Both the position numbers and the translations under genes were made by a program. DNA of 64,000 nt from Methanosphaera sp. (lineage in GTDB: Archaea > Methanobacteriota > Methanobacteria > Methanobacteriales > Methanobacteriaceae), in contig JAFRMD010000019.1 of NCBI GenBank assembly GCA_017430835.1, positions 1-64,000 on the forward strand, in the 5' to 3' direction. The notes beneath the pieces are model-generated. The model saw only the letters and a list, made by a program, of their open reading frames with translations. It was not told the origin of the DNA and did no database searches. Of this stretch, positions 47,433 through 57,833 are shown piece by piece; position 1 is the first letter of the stretch; each line of letters starts with the position of its first letter.

Positions 47433-49007
47433 TTATATTACTTCAGATACAATAAACCTATCATTCTCAAATACCTTTTTAGTATTAGGTAATTCAATTG
47501 TATCAAAATTCTTTTTATTTATTTTTTTAGTAAAGTAATAAGATGGATAATAACTTCCTTCAAGATATTCTACATGCAAATCATCATATTCTTTCGTATT
47601 GTTTACAACTAATTTCTTATCATACACTATGTATCCTATATTTTCTTTTTCCAATGAACTTTGTGAAGACTTGGATAATGTCTTATTCGTGTAAACATCA
47701 AATGAGTAATGAAGTGGTATTTCGTTAACACTTGAAATTACTGTTCCCAAATATAGATTATTTATTAAAACTGATTTGTTGTTATCCTGCGTATTGAACC
47801 AATTTATTAATTCTTCCTCGTCAGATGTAGGTGGAGCTATTTGATAAGATGATTCTTCAGTTGTTGCACTTGAAATTTTAAAAGAATCATCATTTATTGA
47901 TGTGAAAGCAAAGATTACTGACAATATTATCAAAGCTATAATCAATAAAACACCAAAGTTCTTTTTTGTTGGTTGAAGTTTTTCACTGAAAACTGATACG
48001 GCATAACCCCCCAAAATAACCATAGGAATAATCAAATAAACCAACATTCGGAATGTGTACACAGGTATTCCAAACCAATGCAGATTACTGAATAGGAATG
48101 CAAGTATTCCCCAAATTGTTACAAATAAAAATTCTTTATTTTTTACAGACAATATTAAACCAATTACTGAAAACACTAATGGTAAAATTCCAATACATTT
48201 AATGTAACGTTCTAAACCCATTGCTACCTGACCCATAAATAGACTCATAGGATTAGTTGCAATAGTGTATATTCCTGAAAATATGTGTGAAAAATGGGAC
48301 GGACTGATAATGGCTAAAGCTATCATTGCCAATACACCCAATATAATAACAGGAATTATGACTAACAGATAATAACGCAAGACATTCATATTCTTAGAGA
48401 CAATCATGTATCCCAACATCAGAACTGTAATCAATATCATGAAATATACAAATGTAGAAAAATGTGTCACTAACATTAACAATGCACAAATTCCAGCAAA
48501 TATTGCATATTTATCTACTTTTAAAGTACAAGCCTGATAACACAGATAAACCGATAAAGTAAAAAATATTAATGCTACAGTTTCCGGAATAGGTAAAATC
48601 ATCCTAGTAAACATGAAACTAGAAAGTAACAACAAACCTGCTGCAATACCAGTTAATTCATCTTTTAATTTGTATCCAACATAAACAACCAATGCCATGT
48701 TAATTACTGAAAATAATATTTGGAACAATTTTGCAGCGTTTATAAATCCTAATTTGAATACACAAGCAAATAATATTAAAATTATATGAAACAATGGAGG
48801 ATATCCGATTTGTTTTCCTTTAGGTGCATTTAAAAATGGATCAACGTTTGTAATACCATTATTTACATATGCTAATGCATAGTTAATATGTGTGTATATA
48901 TCCCAACTAAATGGCCAATTATTACTTAATGTTACATATACTACTAGTAAAAAAGCCAATAGAATGGGAATAAATAAATAATATTTCTGTTTTAAATTAA
49001 CATTCAT
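47433..49007 (-). CDS. Polytopic GT-C-like membrane protein of the glycan cluster
   Basis: About 524 residues with roughly twelve membrane helices and a C-terminal outside part of about 140 residues. It shares FSWDIYTHINYAL and YPPLFHI landmarks with the protein at 6229-7764. In this cluster it could polymerise or transfer the lipid-linked glycan, like STT3- or PMT-type enzymes; no activity is proven by motif. The ATG at 49007 is chosen over a TTG five codons upstream. Confidence 0.68.
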   Translation of the reverse strand: MNVNLKQKYYLFIPILLAFLLVVYVTLSNNWPFSWDIYTHINYALAYVNNGITNVDPFLNAPKGKQIGYPPLFHIILILFACVFKLGFINAAKLFQILFSVINMALVVYVGYKLKDELTGIAAGLLLLSSFMFTRMILPIPETVALIFFTLSVYLCYQACTLKVDKYAIFAGICALLMLVTHFSTFVYFMILITVLMLGYMIVSKNMNVLRYYLLVIIPVIILGVLAMIALAIISPSHFSHIFSGIYTIATNPMSLFMGQVAMGLERYIKCIGILPLVFSVIGLILSVKNKEFLFVTIWGILAFLFSNLHWFGIPVYTFRMLVYLIIPMVILGGYAVSVFSEKLQPTKKNFGVLLIIALIILSVIFAFTSINDDSFKISSATTEESSYQIAPPTSDEEELINWFNTQDNNKSVLINNLYLGTVISSVNEIPLHYSFDVYTNKTLSKSSQSSLEKENIGYIVYDKKLVVNNTKEYDDLHVEYLEGSYYPSYYFTKKINKKNFDTIELPNTKKVFENDRFIVSEVI

Positions 49008-49036
49008 AAAAATCAACTTCAAAAAAATTATATGAA

Positions 49037-50431
49037 TTAATACGCATTCTTATCATTTAATAATGTAGGTATTGTTTTAATAAATATTCTAATATCTAAA
49101 AATATTGACCAATTTTCCACATAATAAATATCGTATTCAATTCTTTTAACTATAGAAGTATTTCCTCTATATCCATTAATTTGAGCCCAACCTGTCATTC
49201 CAGGTCTAACATGATGTTTAATCATATATTTCGGAACGGACTCTCTAAATTTATTTACAAAATATGGTCTTTCAGGGCGTGGACCAATAAGACTCATATC
49301 ACCTTTGATTATATTATATAATTGAGGCAATTCATCAACACTATACTTTCTAATAAATTTTCCAATAGGAGTTATTCTAGGATCATCTTTTTGAGTCCAA
49401 CGTTTATCATCTATATACTCATTTTCTGTATACATACTCCTAAATTTATAAATCAGGAATAATTTTCCATCTTCTCCAACACGCTCTTGTTTATATATTA
49501 TAGGGCCTGAAGATGATAATTTTATAGCTAATGAAACAATTAACAATAAAGGTGACAAAATAATTAAGGCACATATTGAGAATATTATATCAAATAATCT
49601 TTTAACAATATTATTATAAAATATATCCAAAGGCAAATATCTAACACTTATTAATGGTATTCCATCCAATAATTCAATATTAGGATGTGATGTCACATAT
49701 CTGTAATAATCTGGAACAATATCTGCACGAACACCCATTTTTTCACAGGTTGCCATCAAATATTCTAATGTTTTAAAATGTCTAGGGGATATACTCATAA
49801 TTACCCGATCAATTATTTGATCTGAAGCTAATATTTTCTGGATATCACCAACCTTTCCAATTATCTTGACACCATTAACTGTTCCTTTTGCCTTATCGTC
49901 CAAGAAACCTATTACCTGATAACCTAGATAGGTGTTTTGATGAATTGTATCTACCAATCGTATACCAACTTCTCCAGCACCAACTATCAAAACGTATTTA
50001 ATATTGAAACCTTTTGAACGCATTACACGTAAAAAAGTTCTTACCATACCCCGTTCAATTGATGCCAAAAGAGTATTTATTACAAAGAAAAATATCAGAA
50101 ACATTTCTGGTACTGGAATAATCTTTATTACTGCCAATATTAATAGTAAAATAAATTCAAAGAAGTTTGCTTCGGTAATTTTGGAAGATTCAGAAAATAT
50201 AGTTCTGTTTGTTCTCTGAGGAGTATATAAAGTGAACCTAGAATAAAGTATTAAATAAGTAGGGATTAGTATGATATAAAATATCACCATTGTTCTAAAG
50301 TTAAATACATAACTAAAACCAGTTATTTTGGCAAAAAATGGAGAAGTGATGAATATTGTTGACATAAAAAGCACAATTACATCAAAAAATACATTTAAAA
50401 AGTTAAATAACTGTTGATTTTCCCTAATCAT
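49037..50431 (-). CDS. Polyprenyl-phosphate sugar-1-phosphate transferase (WcaJ/WbaP type)
   Basis: A 464-residue initiating enzyme with four to five N-terminal membrane helices, a Rossmann domain (YVLIVGAGEVGIRLVDTI near 145) and a C-terminal catalytic domain: KRLFDIIFS helix near 275, YKQERVG, YKFRSMY, DELPQLYNIIKGDMSLIGPR and RPGMTGWAQINGYRG. It loads the first sugar phosphate onto a polyprenyl carrier at the inner face of the membrane. GTGAT lies before the ATG. Full-length bacterial-type architecture. Confidence 0.92.
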   Translation of the reverse strand: MIRENQQLFNFLNVFFDVIVLFMSTIFITSPFFAKITGFSYVFNFRTMVIFYIILIPTYLILYSRFTLYTPQRTNRTIFSESSKITEANFFEFILLLILAVIKIIPVPEMFLIFFFVINTLLASIERGMVRTFLRVMRSKGFNIKYVLIVGAGEVGIRLVDTIHQNTYLGYQVIGFLDDKAKGTVNGVKIIGKVGDIQKILASDQIIDRVIMSISPRHFKTLEYLMATCEKMGVRADIVPDYYRYVTSHPNIELLDGIPLISVRYLPLDIFYNNIVKRLFDIIFSICALIILSPLLLIVSLAIKLSSSGPIIYKQERVGEDGKLFLIYKFRSMYTENEYIDDKRWTQKDDPRITPIGKFIRKYSVDELPQLYNIIKGDMSLIGPRPERPYFVNKFRESVPKYMIKHHVRPGMTGWAQINGYRGNTSIVKRIEYDIYYVENWSIFLDIRIFIKTIPTLLNDKNAY

Positions 50432-50542
50432 AATATCACTTAAATATATATAAAGTTTTGTAACTCATAGATAATAAAAATGTTTAAAATTCAAAATTAA
50501 AAAAAAAATATTAAAAAAAATAAGTTTAAAAAAAGAACAAAA

Positions 50543-51412
50543 TTAAGAATTATTTTTAAATAATAACAGTAAATATTTAATATAATAAGAAAACCAAATT
50601 CCAAAATAAGTTATACTGTTAATGAAAATATTGTTTTCATCTTTGTAAAATTTATTATAAAATATTTCCATAGACTTATGAAATTCATATAATAAACGCT
50701 TATTTTTACCACTAGCCCCTTTATAATGAATTATTTCAAATTTACCATAATAATAAACATCATAACCTAATTCTTTTATTTGATAACATATATCAATATC
50801 CTCACCATACATGAAATACGTCTCATCCAATCCACCACATTGTCTAAAAAGATTACCTCTTATTAACATAAAAGCCCCTACAACGCAATCCAAAGGATAT
50901 GTACCATTTTCATCAAGATATGATAAATTATATTGATTAAATCGTTGACTATTTGGAAATAATTTGGATAAACCCATCATCCTATAAAATGAAACCGATA
51001 CTGTTGGAAAAGATCTCCTACATGCTTTATCCAAACTTCCATCAGGTAACAAAACTTTACAACCCAAAATTCCAATATTTTCATGAGATTTAATGTAATT
51101 TAAACATTCATTAATTGTATCTTTTTTTACAACAACATCACTATTCAATAATAAAACAAATTCTCCAGAAGATTCTTTTAAGGCCAAATTATTTGCTACA
51201 GCAAATCCCTCATTATTATCATTTTTTATGAATTTTACCAGTTGTTGTTCTTTAAAATCAGACATTAATGACTCCAAACTGCCATCATTAGAATCATTAT
51301 CTACAACAAAGATTTCATAATCAATACCATTAACCGTTTGAATAACTGAATAAATAGTTTGTTTTGTCAATTCATATGTACGATAGTTTACTATAATAAT
51401 TGATAAATCCAT
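50543..51412 (-). CDS. GT2 glycosyltransferase, 289 aa
   Basis: A GT-A fold inverting enzyme of the rhamnosyltransferase-like group: [28 protein letters not shown] near 37, LLLNSDVVV (the DxD-like metal site) near 90, and [18 protein letters not shown] near 200. A C-terminal hydrophobic segment (about 255-285) may tether it to the membrane. It starts 7 bases after the neighbouring GT2 gene, so both are in one operon. Confidence 0.9.
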   Translation of the reverse strand: MDLSIIIVNYRTYELTKQTIYSVIQTVNGIDYEIFVVDNDSNDGSLESLMSDFKEQQLVKFIKNDNNEGFAVANNLALKESSGEFVLLLNSDVVVKKDTINECLNYIKSHENIGILGCKVLLPDGSLDKACRRSFPTVSVSFYRMMGLSKLFPNSQRFNQYNLSYLDENGTYPLDCVVGAFMLIRGNLFRQCGGLDETYFMYGEDIDICYQIKELGYDVYYYGKFEIIHYKGASGKNKRLLYEFHKSMEIFYNKFYKDENNIFINSITYFGIWFSYYIKYLLLLFKNNS

Positions 51413-51419
51413 AATATCC

Positions 51420-52376
51420 CTATTTTAAATATGTTAATGTGTTTTTAATCATTAATAATTCTGTTTTAAAAGAATGTTTAAAGGATGAACTTGTTTTTGT
51501 TAATTTATTGCATGTTCGTAAACCTTCCCTTAATCCTGAATAATATTCACTGCCAAATCCTTTATGTCGAAAAAATAAATATTTGATAAAAAATCCAATA
51601 ATTAAAAAAATACAATTCACAATTTTCATCCAAAAGGACATATTCTTATAAATCAAATAAATATTGTTTCTTGCAGAAATTCTTACTTTAAACGAATTAT
51701 ATCGTGACCCAGTTGAAGCACTCCCATAATGATACACTATTGATTTAGCAGAATAGAATGATTTGAAACCATGCAATCGAGCCCTAAAACTTATATCCAT
51801 ATCTTCAACATAACTTTCAAAATTTTCATCAAACAAACCTATTTCATCAAAAACTGACATCCTATATAATGCTGCACCTGCACAGGCACTGAAAACTTCC
51901 TCATCTTCAATATAAGACTCTACTGATTTACCATATCCTCTTCTCTTACTCCAACCAAAAATGGTATACTCATCCCCAACATCATCAATAAGTTCTTTAT
52001 TATGATATTGAATCATTTTTGACGATACGGAAAAAATGTCATCAGAAGTAGAAATAGTTTTTAAAAGATGGAAAATTGTGTCTTTCTCAACAACAGTGTC
52101 ATTATTTAATAAAAAAACAAAATCTGTTGGAACTAACAGTATTCCCTGGTTAACTGCATAAGCAAAACCTTTATTCTCATCATTTTCTATCAATTTAATG
52201 TCAGGATAATTATTTTTTATAAAGTTAATGCTATCATCAGAAGAGTTATTATCCACTATTATAATATTCGAATAATCAATAACATTTTTTAAAGATAATA
52301 ACAAATTTTCAAGAAGATTTCTATTATTAAAATTAGGAATTACTATTGTAACATTAGAGTTGATATAAGCATCCAT
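51420..52376 (-). CDS. GT2 glycosyltransferase, 318 aa
   Basis: GT-A fold with [29 protein letters not shown] near 38, [12 protein letters not shown] near 92, [18 protein letters not shown] near 165 and [15 protein letters not shown] near 190. A hydrophobic patch near 245-265 may be membrane-associated. AGGAG precedes the ATG. Co-transcribed with the ABC exporter genes upstream and the second GT2 downstream. Confidence 0.9.
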   Translation of the reverse strand: MDAYINSNVTIVIPNFNNRNLLENLLLSLKNVIDYSNIIIVDNNSSDDSINFIKNNYPDIKLIENDENKGFAYAVNQGILLVPTDFVFLLNNDTVVEKDTIFHLLKTISTSDDIFSVSSKMIQYHNKELIDDVGDEYTIFGWSKRRGYGKSVESYIEDEEVFSACAGAALYRMSVFDEIGLFDENFESYVEDMDISFRARLHGFKSFYSAKSIVYHYGSASTGSRYNSFKVRISARNNIYLIYKNMSFWMKIVNCIFLIIGFFIKYLFFRHKGFGSEYYSGLREGLRTCNKLTKTSSSFKHSFKTELLMIKNTLTYLK

Positions 52377-52412
52377 ATTAGACTCCTAAAAAAATTATTA
52401 AAATAAAGAAGG

Positions 52413-53156
52413 TTACCTATTCCTTACATATGTCTCATACAAGTCACATACTTCATTTACTTCCCCTGAAGCTATAACTGAACCTTTATGTAACCAAATT
52501 GCTTTATCACACATTTGTCTGACCTGACCAATTGAATGAGAAACAAAAATTAAAGAAGAACTTCCTTCCATCATATTAGACATTCTATTTTTACATTTAT
52601 CTCTGAATGTAGCATCCCCAACAGATAAAACTTCATCAAGAATAAGTATATCCGGATTAACACTAGTTGCAATAGAAAAAGCTAAACGTGATTTCATACC
52701 TGAAGAATAATTTTTTACTGGAGAATCAATGAAATCACCGATTTCAGAAAAATCAACTATGTCATCAAATTTTTCCTCCATTTCAGCTCTCGAATGCCCC
52801 AAAATTGATCCATTTAAGAATACATTCTCCCTTCCAGTAAAAGATGGGTCGAAACCAGCACCCAATGACAATAATGGTGCTATTTGACCTCTAGTTTTTA
52901 CAGTTCCCTTAGTTGGTTTAATAACACCCGATATAATTTTTAGCAAAGTACTTTTTCCAGCACCATTTGTCCCGATAAATGCTACTTTTTCCCCTTGATA
53001 AATTTTTAAAGAAACATTGTTCAACGCCCAAAATGATTGAAAATGCAATTCTTTCTTAATAAAACGAATTACAAACTCTTTTAAACTGTCAGTATTCTCC
53101 TGATTTAAATTAAATTCCATACTAACATTCTTTACATCAATAACTGGTTTTGACAT
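52413..53156 (-). CDS. Polysaccharide ABC exporter ATPase (Wzt/TagH-like)
   Basis: A 247-residue ATPase with Walker A GTNGAGKSTLLKI near 62, ABC signature NYSSGMKSRLAFS near 150, Walker B PDILILDEVLSVGD near 168 and the switch His in VSHSIGQ. The MEFNL N-terminus and the long loop before Walker A are typical of Wzt/TagH exporters. It ends at about residue 247, without the C-terminal carbohydrate-binding domain of some Wzt proteins. It lies 11 bases after the permease gene. Confidence 0.93.
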   Translation of the reverse strand: MSKPVIDVKNVSMEFNLNQENTDSLKEFVIRFIKKELHFQSFWALNNVSLKIYQGEKVAFIGTNGAGKSTLLKIISGVIKPTKGTVKTRGQIAPLLSLGAGFDPSFTGRENVFLNGSILGHSRAEMEEKFDDIVDFSEIGDFIDSPVKNYSSGMKSRLAFSIATSVNPDILILDEVLSVGDATFRDKCKNRMSNMMEGSSSLIFVSHSIGQVRQMCDKAIWLHKGSVIASGEVNEVCDLYETYVRNR

Positions 53157-53167
53157 ATGAAACCTCT

Positions 53168-53959
53168 CTATACATATAAAATAAACCTATCCTGGTACTT
53201 GTTCAACAATAATAATCCAACTGTAACAAATATAATTGCACATACTGTTGGATAAAGAATATTATATAAACCATATAACTTACCATATAAAAAACAATCC
53301 CTCAGACAAAAAACTATTTGACATACAGGATTATATGTTTGAATAAATCTAAATTTAGCAGGTAATACATCGGGTGGATAAAAAATTGGAGTTGCATACA
53401 TTAAAATCATCATTAATACTGAATATAAATGTTGCATATCTCTGAAAAACACATTCAATGTAGCCATTATCAAACCTGCTCCAAATGTCAACAATATTAA
53501 GATAAATATTGGTAAACTAGCAAATATTATGTAAATCGTAAATGGTACATGCAATACTGCCATCAATATAAATAAGATAACTAATGATAACAAATACGTT
53601 ATGAAATTGGATAAAACCGATGATAAAACATACAAGTATTTTGGAACATAAATTGATTTCCAAATACTAGCTGAACTTATCATACTCTTCATAGCTTGAG
53701 TTGATCCACTTGAAAATAAAGTTAAAGCTAAACCACCAGACAAATAATAAACCGGATAATTAGGAACTCTTTTAAAAATTGTTGAAAATACAATTGTCAT
53801 TACTATCATACTAAATAATGGATCAAGAAAACTCCAAAGAACACCCAATACTGAATTTCTATACTTCTTTTTGACATCTCTTCGAACTAATTCACTTAAT
53901 AAAGATTTATACTTATTAAAGTTGGAAATTCTTCTTATTCTTACATCAACCTTTTCCAT
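53168..53959 (-). CDS. ABC-2 type polysaccharide exporter permease (Wzm-like)
   Basis: A 263-residue protein with an amphipathic N-terminus (YKSLLSELVRRDVKKKYRNS) and six membrane helices, including SVLGVLWSFLDPLFSMIVMT and ATPIFYPPDVLP between helices, both hallmarks of ABC-2 O-antigen and teichoic-acid exporters. It pairs with the ATPase directly downstream to move a lipid-linked glycan across the membrane. Confidence 0.93.
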   Translation of the reverse strand: MEKVDVRIRRISNFNKYKSLLSELVRRDVKKKYRNSVLGVLWSFLDPLFSMIVMTIVFSTIFKRVPNYPVYYLSGGLALTLFSSGSTQAMKSMISSASIWKSIYVPKYLYVLSSVLSNFITYLLSLVILFILMAVLHVPFTIYIIFASLPIFILILLTFGAGLIMATLNVFFRDMQHLYSVLMMILMYATPIFYPPDVLPAKFRFIQTYNPVCQIVFCLRDCFLYGKLYGLYNILYPTVCAIIFVTVGLLLLNKYQDRFILYV

Positions 53960-54078
53960 AATAAATCCTCTTTTCTAGAATATTAATAATATATGAAAAC
54001 ATTATTATTAAACATCACTATTACTATCATTTTTATTTAACAACAGTTTTAAATATTTCCATAATTAAAAATTAACGA

Positions 54079-56946
54079 TTAATCAATAATCTCTAAAAAT
54101 TTTTCAACCCTGTCTTTATAAGTGTGACCTTTAATAATTAAATGATTTTTCTTCTTATCCTCACATATTTTTTCATTTACTAATTTGTTTAGTTCACTTT
54201 TAGTTTTATAAGTATATACATAACCCGGGAATAATTCATCCAATCCTTCAACGTCATCAGATATTATGCAAGCACCACAGGCTATCCCATCAAAAATTCT
54301 GTTTGATATAAAACCTTTTTCTCTCATATCATCCCAGTGATCATTTAATAAAATTTTACATGAAGAATATGCCTGACGTAGCTCATTATTTGGTATATGC
54401 TTTCCTTTAATGTATCTTTTATTGATTAATCCTTCCCAATCAGCACCATAAACTGATAATTCATATTTTGTTGGAAGTAAATCTTTTAAAATTTTTCTAT
54501 AGACTTTCCGTGAATTTCCTACGAAAAGTAATTCTGATTCATATTGGGAATTATATTCCGGATAAAACTTATTAATATTTGTACATTGAAGCATACATTC
54601 CACTGGACAATTTACTTTAGACTTTATAAATTCTGTCCAATATTTTGATGCTATATATACATGGTCATATTCCTCGTACTCTTGTAGAGTAATTAAGTCC
54701 GAATGAGATATATTCCACATTATGTTAAAGTGTTGTACTTTCGGCTTATACTTAGATAATCCCCTAAGTACCAACACTGTGTCTGCTAAAGAATCAGAAC
54801 GATCCCCCCATTCATTTAGAACCTGTATTTTCACAACATAACCTTTTTTTTCAAATTCCTCTTTTAATCCTTCAGCCACATAATAATCTCCCCATTTATG
54901 TATTTCATTCCAATTAGGAACTGGCACTTTTATTACTATTTTTTTGGATTTCAAATAGTCAATTATTATGTCCCTCAGAGAATTTGCTCTAATTTCATAA
55001 GTATGATTGTTTAATACTATATCCTGCAATTCTTTAATTTTTTTACTTCTTTTTTCTTGATTATTTAAGTAATATTCAAGCAATTCATTTAATTCTTTTT
55101 CTGAATGATATTCTGGTATTTTTCCATCGAACAACTCATTGTTACCTTTTGTACCATTAGTAAATATTAACTTTCCTGAAGCAGTACTGTCAAAAACTCT
55201 GCTGTTTACTGAACCAAATTCTTTAGTTACATGGTTTGCATCATCAAGAACTATCTTTGTTGAAGAGTATACCTTTGGCATGTCCTTATAATTAACAAAC
55301 CCAATCATATATCCAGATAATTTTTGAATCTTTTCCCAATTTGCTCCATATAAATTAAATTTATACTGCATCATGGCTGGATTTAAACAATCAATTATTT
55401 CACGTTTTGCATCCCAATAACTTCCCGTGAAGCAGTAATCACATTCATATTCTTCTTTAGATTGAACTTGATTGTTAAACATTTCAGGATCTGTTGCTAA
55501 TGGATACAATATTGCATCCATGCCTACTTTGTTTTTTATGTATTCACAGGCAATATTACTACTAGCCAGTACTATATCATACTTTTTAAAGTATGGATGA
55601 TCCGTCCATCTTTCAAACCAGTTTCTCAACCATGCTACTTTGATTAATAAACCGTTTGAACACTCGACTTTTGTTAAATCATATCTGTCCAATAAGGATA
55701 TGAGAACATCAACATCCTCGTCCACATGATACCAGTCACGTTGTCCTTTAGATTTTCTTTGTGCTTGATACTTAATGTTCCAGCCAAATTTTTTTAATTG
55801 TTCTGCTAATGTTAATGCTGTGAAGTAATCTCCAGCGGTCGTGTTTTCATCAGCTTGAGTTACTACAAATGAAACTGTAAATGGAGTATTGGTAAATATT
55901 TGACGATTGTTTAATTTGTCTTCAAATAATTCTTTTCGAAGCCATTTGTTCCATTTGTTAATAAATATTCGTTGATTATTTAATCTTCTATCTCTGACTT
56001 CTTTTTTATTATCTTTTTCTTGAGTTCCAAATTCATAATGATATAACATTGCATTAGGATTATAAATGTTTTTATAACCTGCTTTATATAGTTTTAAACA
56101 CAAATCCACATCTTCGTATCCATATACATAACTATTATCAAATCCACCTACTTCTTGATAGGTAGATTTTTTAACTAACATTGTTGCTGCTGTAACAGCA
56201 ATAATTTCTTCTTCTTGTGATTTGTTATCCACATCTGCATATTCTACAGCATTATCTCTATTAAATGGTTTTATATAACCATCTGTTTCCTTAAATATTA
56301 TCCCAGTATGTTGAAGCATGTAAGATTTTTCCCTATTAATTTTAGAACTTCCGCATTCAGGATATATTAATTTTGCACCGACTGCTCCCACACCTTCATT
56401 TGTTTGCATCGTGTTTACAAGATGGGTTAACCATCCTTTTAATGGTTTAATATCGTTATTAAGAAATAGTAGATATTCACCTTTTGAAATATCTACTGCT
56501 TGGTTATTTGCATATGAAAATGTTTCATTTTTTTCGTTTTTAATTAATGTTAGTGGTAATTCATCATGACTTTCTATAATTTCAATAGAATTATCTGTTG
56601 AATCGTTATCCACCATAATTATTTCATAGTTAGGATAGTCTGTTACTTCCACAAAGGAGTTAAGCAATCTAGTTAAATGAGAGGCACCATTTCTATTTAC
56701 TACTATTACTGAGACCAATGGAGTTTTATTTAATTTAGGAATTGTTGATTCTTCATTATCCTGATTTATTAACCGGATTAACTCATCTTTTTGAGATTTA
56801 GACAAAATACGTTTCTTTCTAAATGTTTCCTTAATTGTTTGAGAAAATTTGTCTTTGAATTTGTTTTTTGAATCAGCAAACTGATGTTTCAAAACTCTCG
56901 CTTTTTGAAATTCATTAGTATTCCTAATACTATTTGGTACTCTCAT
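54079..56946 (-). CDS. Three-domain glycosyltransferase, 955 aa
   Basis: After a basic N-terminus, a GT2 domain (about 75-340: PLVSVIVVNRNGASHLTRLL, IMVDNDSTDNS, LLFLNNDIKPL, YGYEDVDLCLKLYKAGY) is followed by two CgeB-like GT-B modules (about 355-670 and 675-955). Each of these has a C-terminal donor-binding region, seen as SVNSRVFDSTASGKLIFTN and FISNRIFDGIACGACIIS. So three transferase modules lie in one chain. GGGAG precedes the ATG; the gene is divergent from the DUF4012 gene. Confidence 0.88.
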   Translation of the reverse strand: MRVPNSIRNTNEFQKARVLKHQFADSKNKFKDKFSQTIKETFRKKRILSKSQKDELIRLINQDNEESTIPKLNKTPLVSVIVVNRNGASHLTRLLNSFVEVTDYPNYEIIMVDNDSTDNSIEIIESHDELPLTLIKNEKNETFSYANNQAVDISKGEYLLFLNNDIKPLKGWLTHLVNTMQTNEGVGAVGAKLIYPECGSSKINREKSYMLQHTGIIFKETDGYIKPFNRDNAVEYADVDNKSQEEEIIAVTAATMLVKKSTYQEVGGFDNSYVYGYEDVDLCLKLYKAGYKNIYNPNAMLYHYEFGTQEKDNKKEVRDRRLNNQRIFINKWNKWLRKELFEDKLNNRQIFTNTPFTVSFVVTQADENTTAGDYFTALTLAEQLKKFGWNIKYQAQRKSKGQRDWYHVDEDVDVLISLLDRYDLTKVECSNGLLIKVAWLRNWFERWTDHPYFKKYDIVLASSNIACEYIKNKVGMDAILYPLATDPEMFNNQVQSKEEYECDYCFTGSYWDAKREIIDCLNPAMMQYKFNLYGANWEKIQKLSGYMIGFVNYKDMPKVYSSTKIVLDDANHVTKEFGSVNSRVFDSTASGKLIFTNGTKGNNELFDGKIPEYHSEKELNELLEYYLNNQEKRSKKIKELQDIVLNNHTYEIRANSLRDIIIDYLKSKKIVIKVPVPNWNEIHKWGDYYVAEGLKEEFEKKGYVVKIQVLNEWGDRSDSLADTVLVLRGLSKYKPKVQHFNIMWNISHSDLITLQEYEEYDHVYIASKYWTEFIKSKVNCPVECMLQCTNINKFYPEYNSQYESELLFVGNSRKVYRKILKDLLPTKYELSVYGADWEGLINKRYIKGKHIPNNELRQAYSSCKILLNDHWDDMREKGFISNRIFDGIACGACIISDDVEGLDELFPGYVYTYKTKSELNKLVNEKICEDKKKNHLIIKGHTYKDRVEKFLEIID

Positions 56947-57089
56947 ATAATTACTCCCATAATATATATTATTTATATATCTTTAATTCATCAATAAAAA
57001 ACCTTTCATTAATTAATATCCAAAAAATAATTAACATAAAAGGCAATATACTTAACTATAAGTTAACATTGATTAAGAAGGAAAAAAAT

Positions 57090-57800
57090 ATGGTTTCGAA
57101 AAAAAATAAAGTTCTAGCCATTATAGTTATTATACTCATAATAATGGGAGTAAGTATCTTTGTGAATTATCAACAAGGAAAATCAGCATTTTCTGGAAAT
57201 CATAACATTTTAGTCTTATGTGTTGATCCTAGTGAACAACGTGAGGGTGTTGGTGCAGTTGATATGGCTTTTAACATAGAATTAAATGATGGTAAACTAG
57301 GAGAGGTAACTCCAATTTATCCAGGAGGAATGTATGATCCTTCATTAACACCTCCACCAGATTTAGTAAGAGAAGGCGTTGACCATTGGTATTTACATGA
57401 TTCATTATGGACTTCCAGTTTAGAAGATGGTGCTGCTCGTGCTCAACAAATTGTAAAATATAATACAAACATGAGTAGTGATGTTGTTGTAGCTGTTACA
57501 CCCGATGCTATTGATGCAATGATTAGTGCTGTAGGTCCTGTTTATTCAAATGGTCAGGAAGTAACTAGTGATTCACTTTCATTTTTACGTAACGATCAAG
57601 ACAAAAATGGTGCTACACGTGGAGATGCAATAGAAGGCCTTGCTGATGGTATTATTAATGCTACAAAAAGTGGTGGTAAGAAAATTGAATTGATTGCAAC
57701 AATAACAGGACAATACTTAATTGGAAATATTCAAATTGTACCCAATGATAAATTCCAACAATTAATATCATTTGCGGGATTTAGCAACATATTTGGGTGA
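57090..57800 (+). CDS. Membrane-anchored DUF4012-type protein
   Basis: About 236 residues with one N-terminal helix (about 8-26) and an outside domain reading NILVLCVDPSEQREGVGAVD, TPIYPGGMYDPSLTPP and YNTNMSSDVVVAVTPDAIDA. This resembles DUF4012 proteins of Methanobacteriales and, more distantly, the start of LCP-type enzymes that attach glycans to cell walls. The ATG at 57090 is chosen because AAGGA lies seven bases upstream; the frame is open to 56934 but that part reads like untranslated AT-rich sequence. It is the only plus-strand gene in the glycan cluster. Confidence 0.78.
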   Translation: MVSKKNKVLAIIVIILIIMGVSIFVNYQQGKSAFSGNHNILVLCVDPSEQREGVGAVDMAFNIELNDGKLGEVTPIYPGGMYDPSLTPPPDLVREGVDHWYLHDSLWTSSLEDGAARAQQIVKYNTNMSSDVVVAVTPDAIDAMISAVGPVYSNGQEVTSDSLSFLRNDQDKNGATRGDAIEGLADGIINATKSGGKKIELIATITGQYLIGNIQIVPNDKFQQLISFAGFSNIFG

Positions 57801-57811
57801 ATTAATCACCC
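57795..57811. terminator. Hairpin over the DUF4012 stop codon with C8 tract
   Basis: GGGTGA (57795-57800, containing the TGA stop) pairs with TCACCC (57806-57811) over the loop ATTAA. The C run continues to eight (57809-57816) before A/T sequence. It lies between convergent gene ends and probably ends transcription. Confidence 0.5.
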
Positions 57812-57833
57812 CCCCCAATTATTAAAAAAATAG

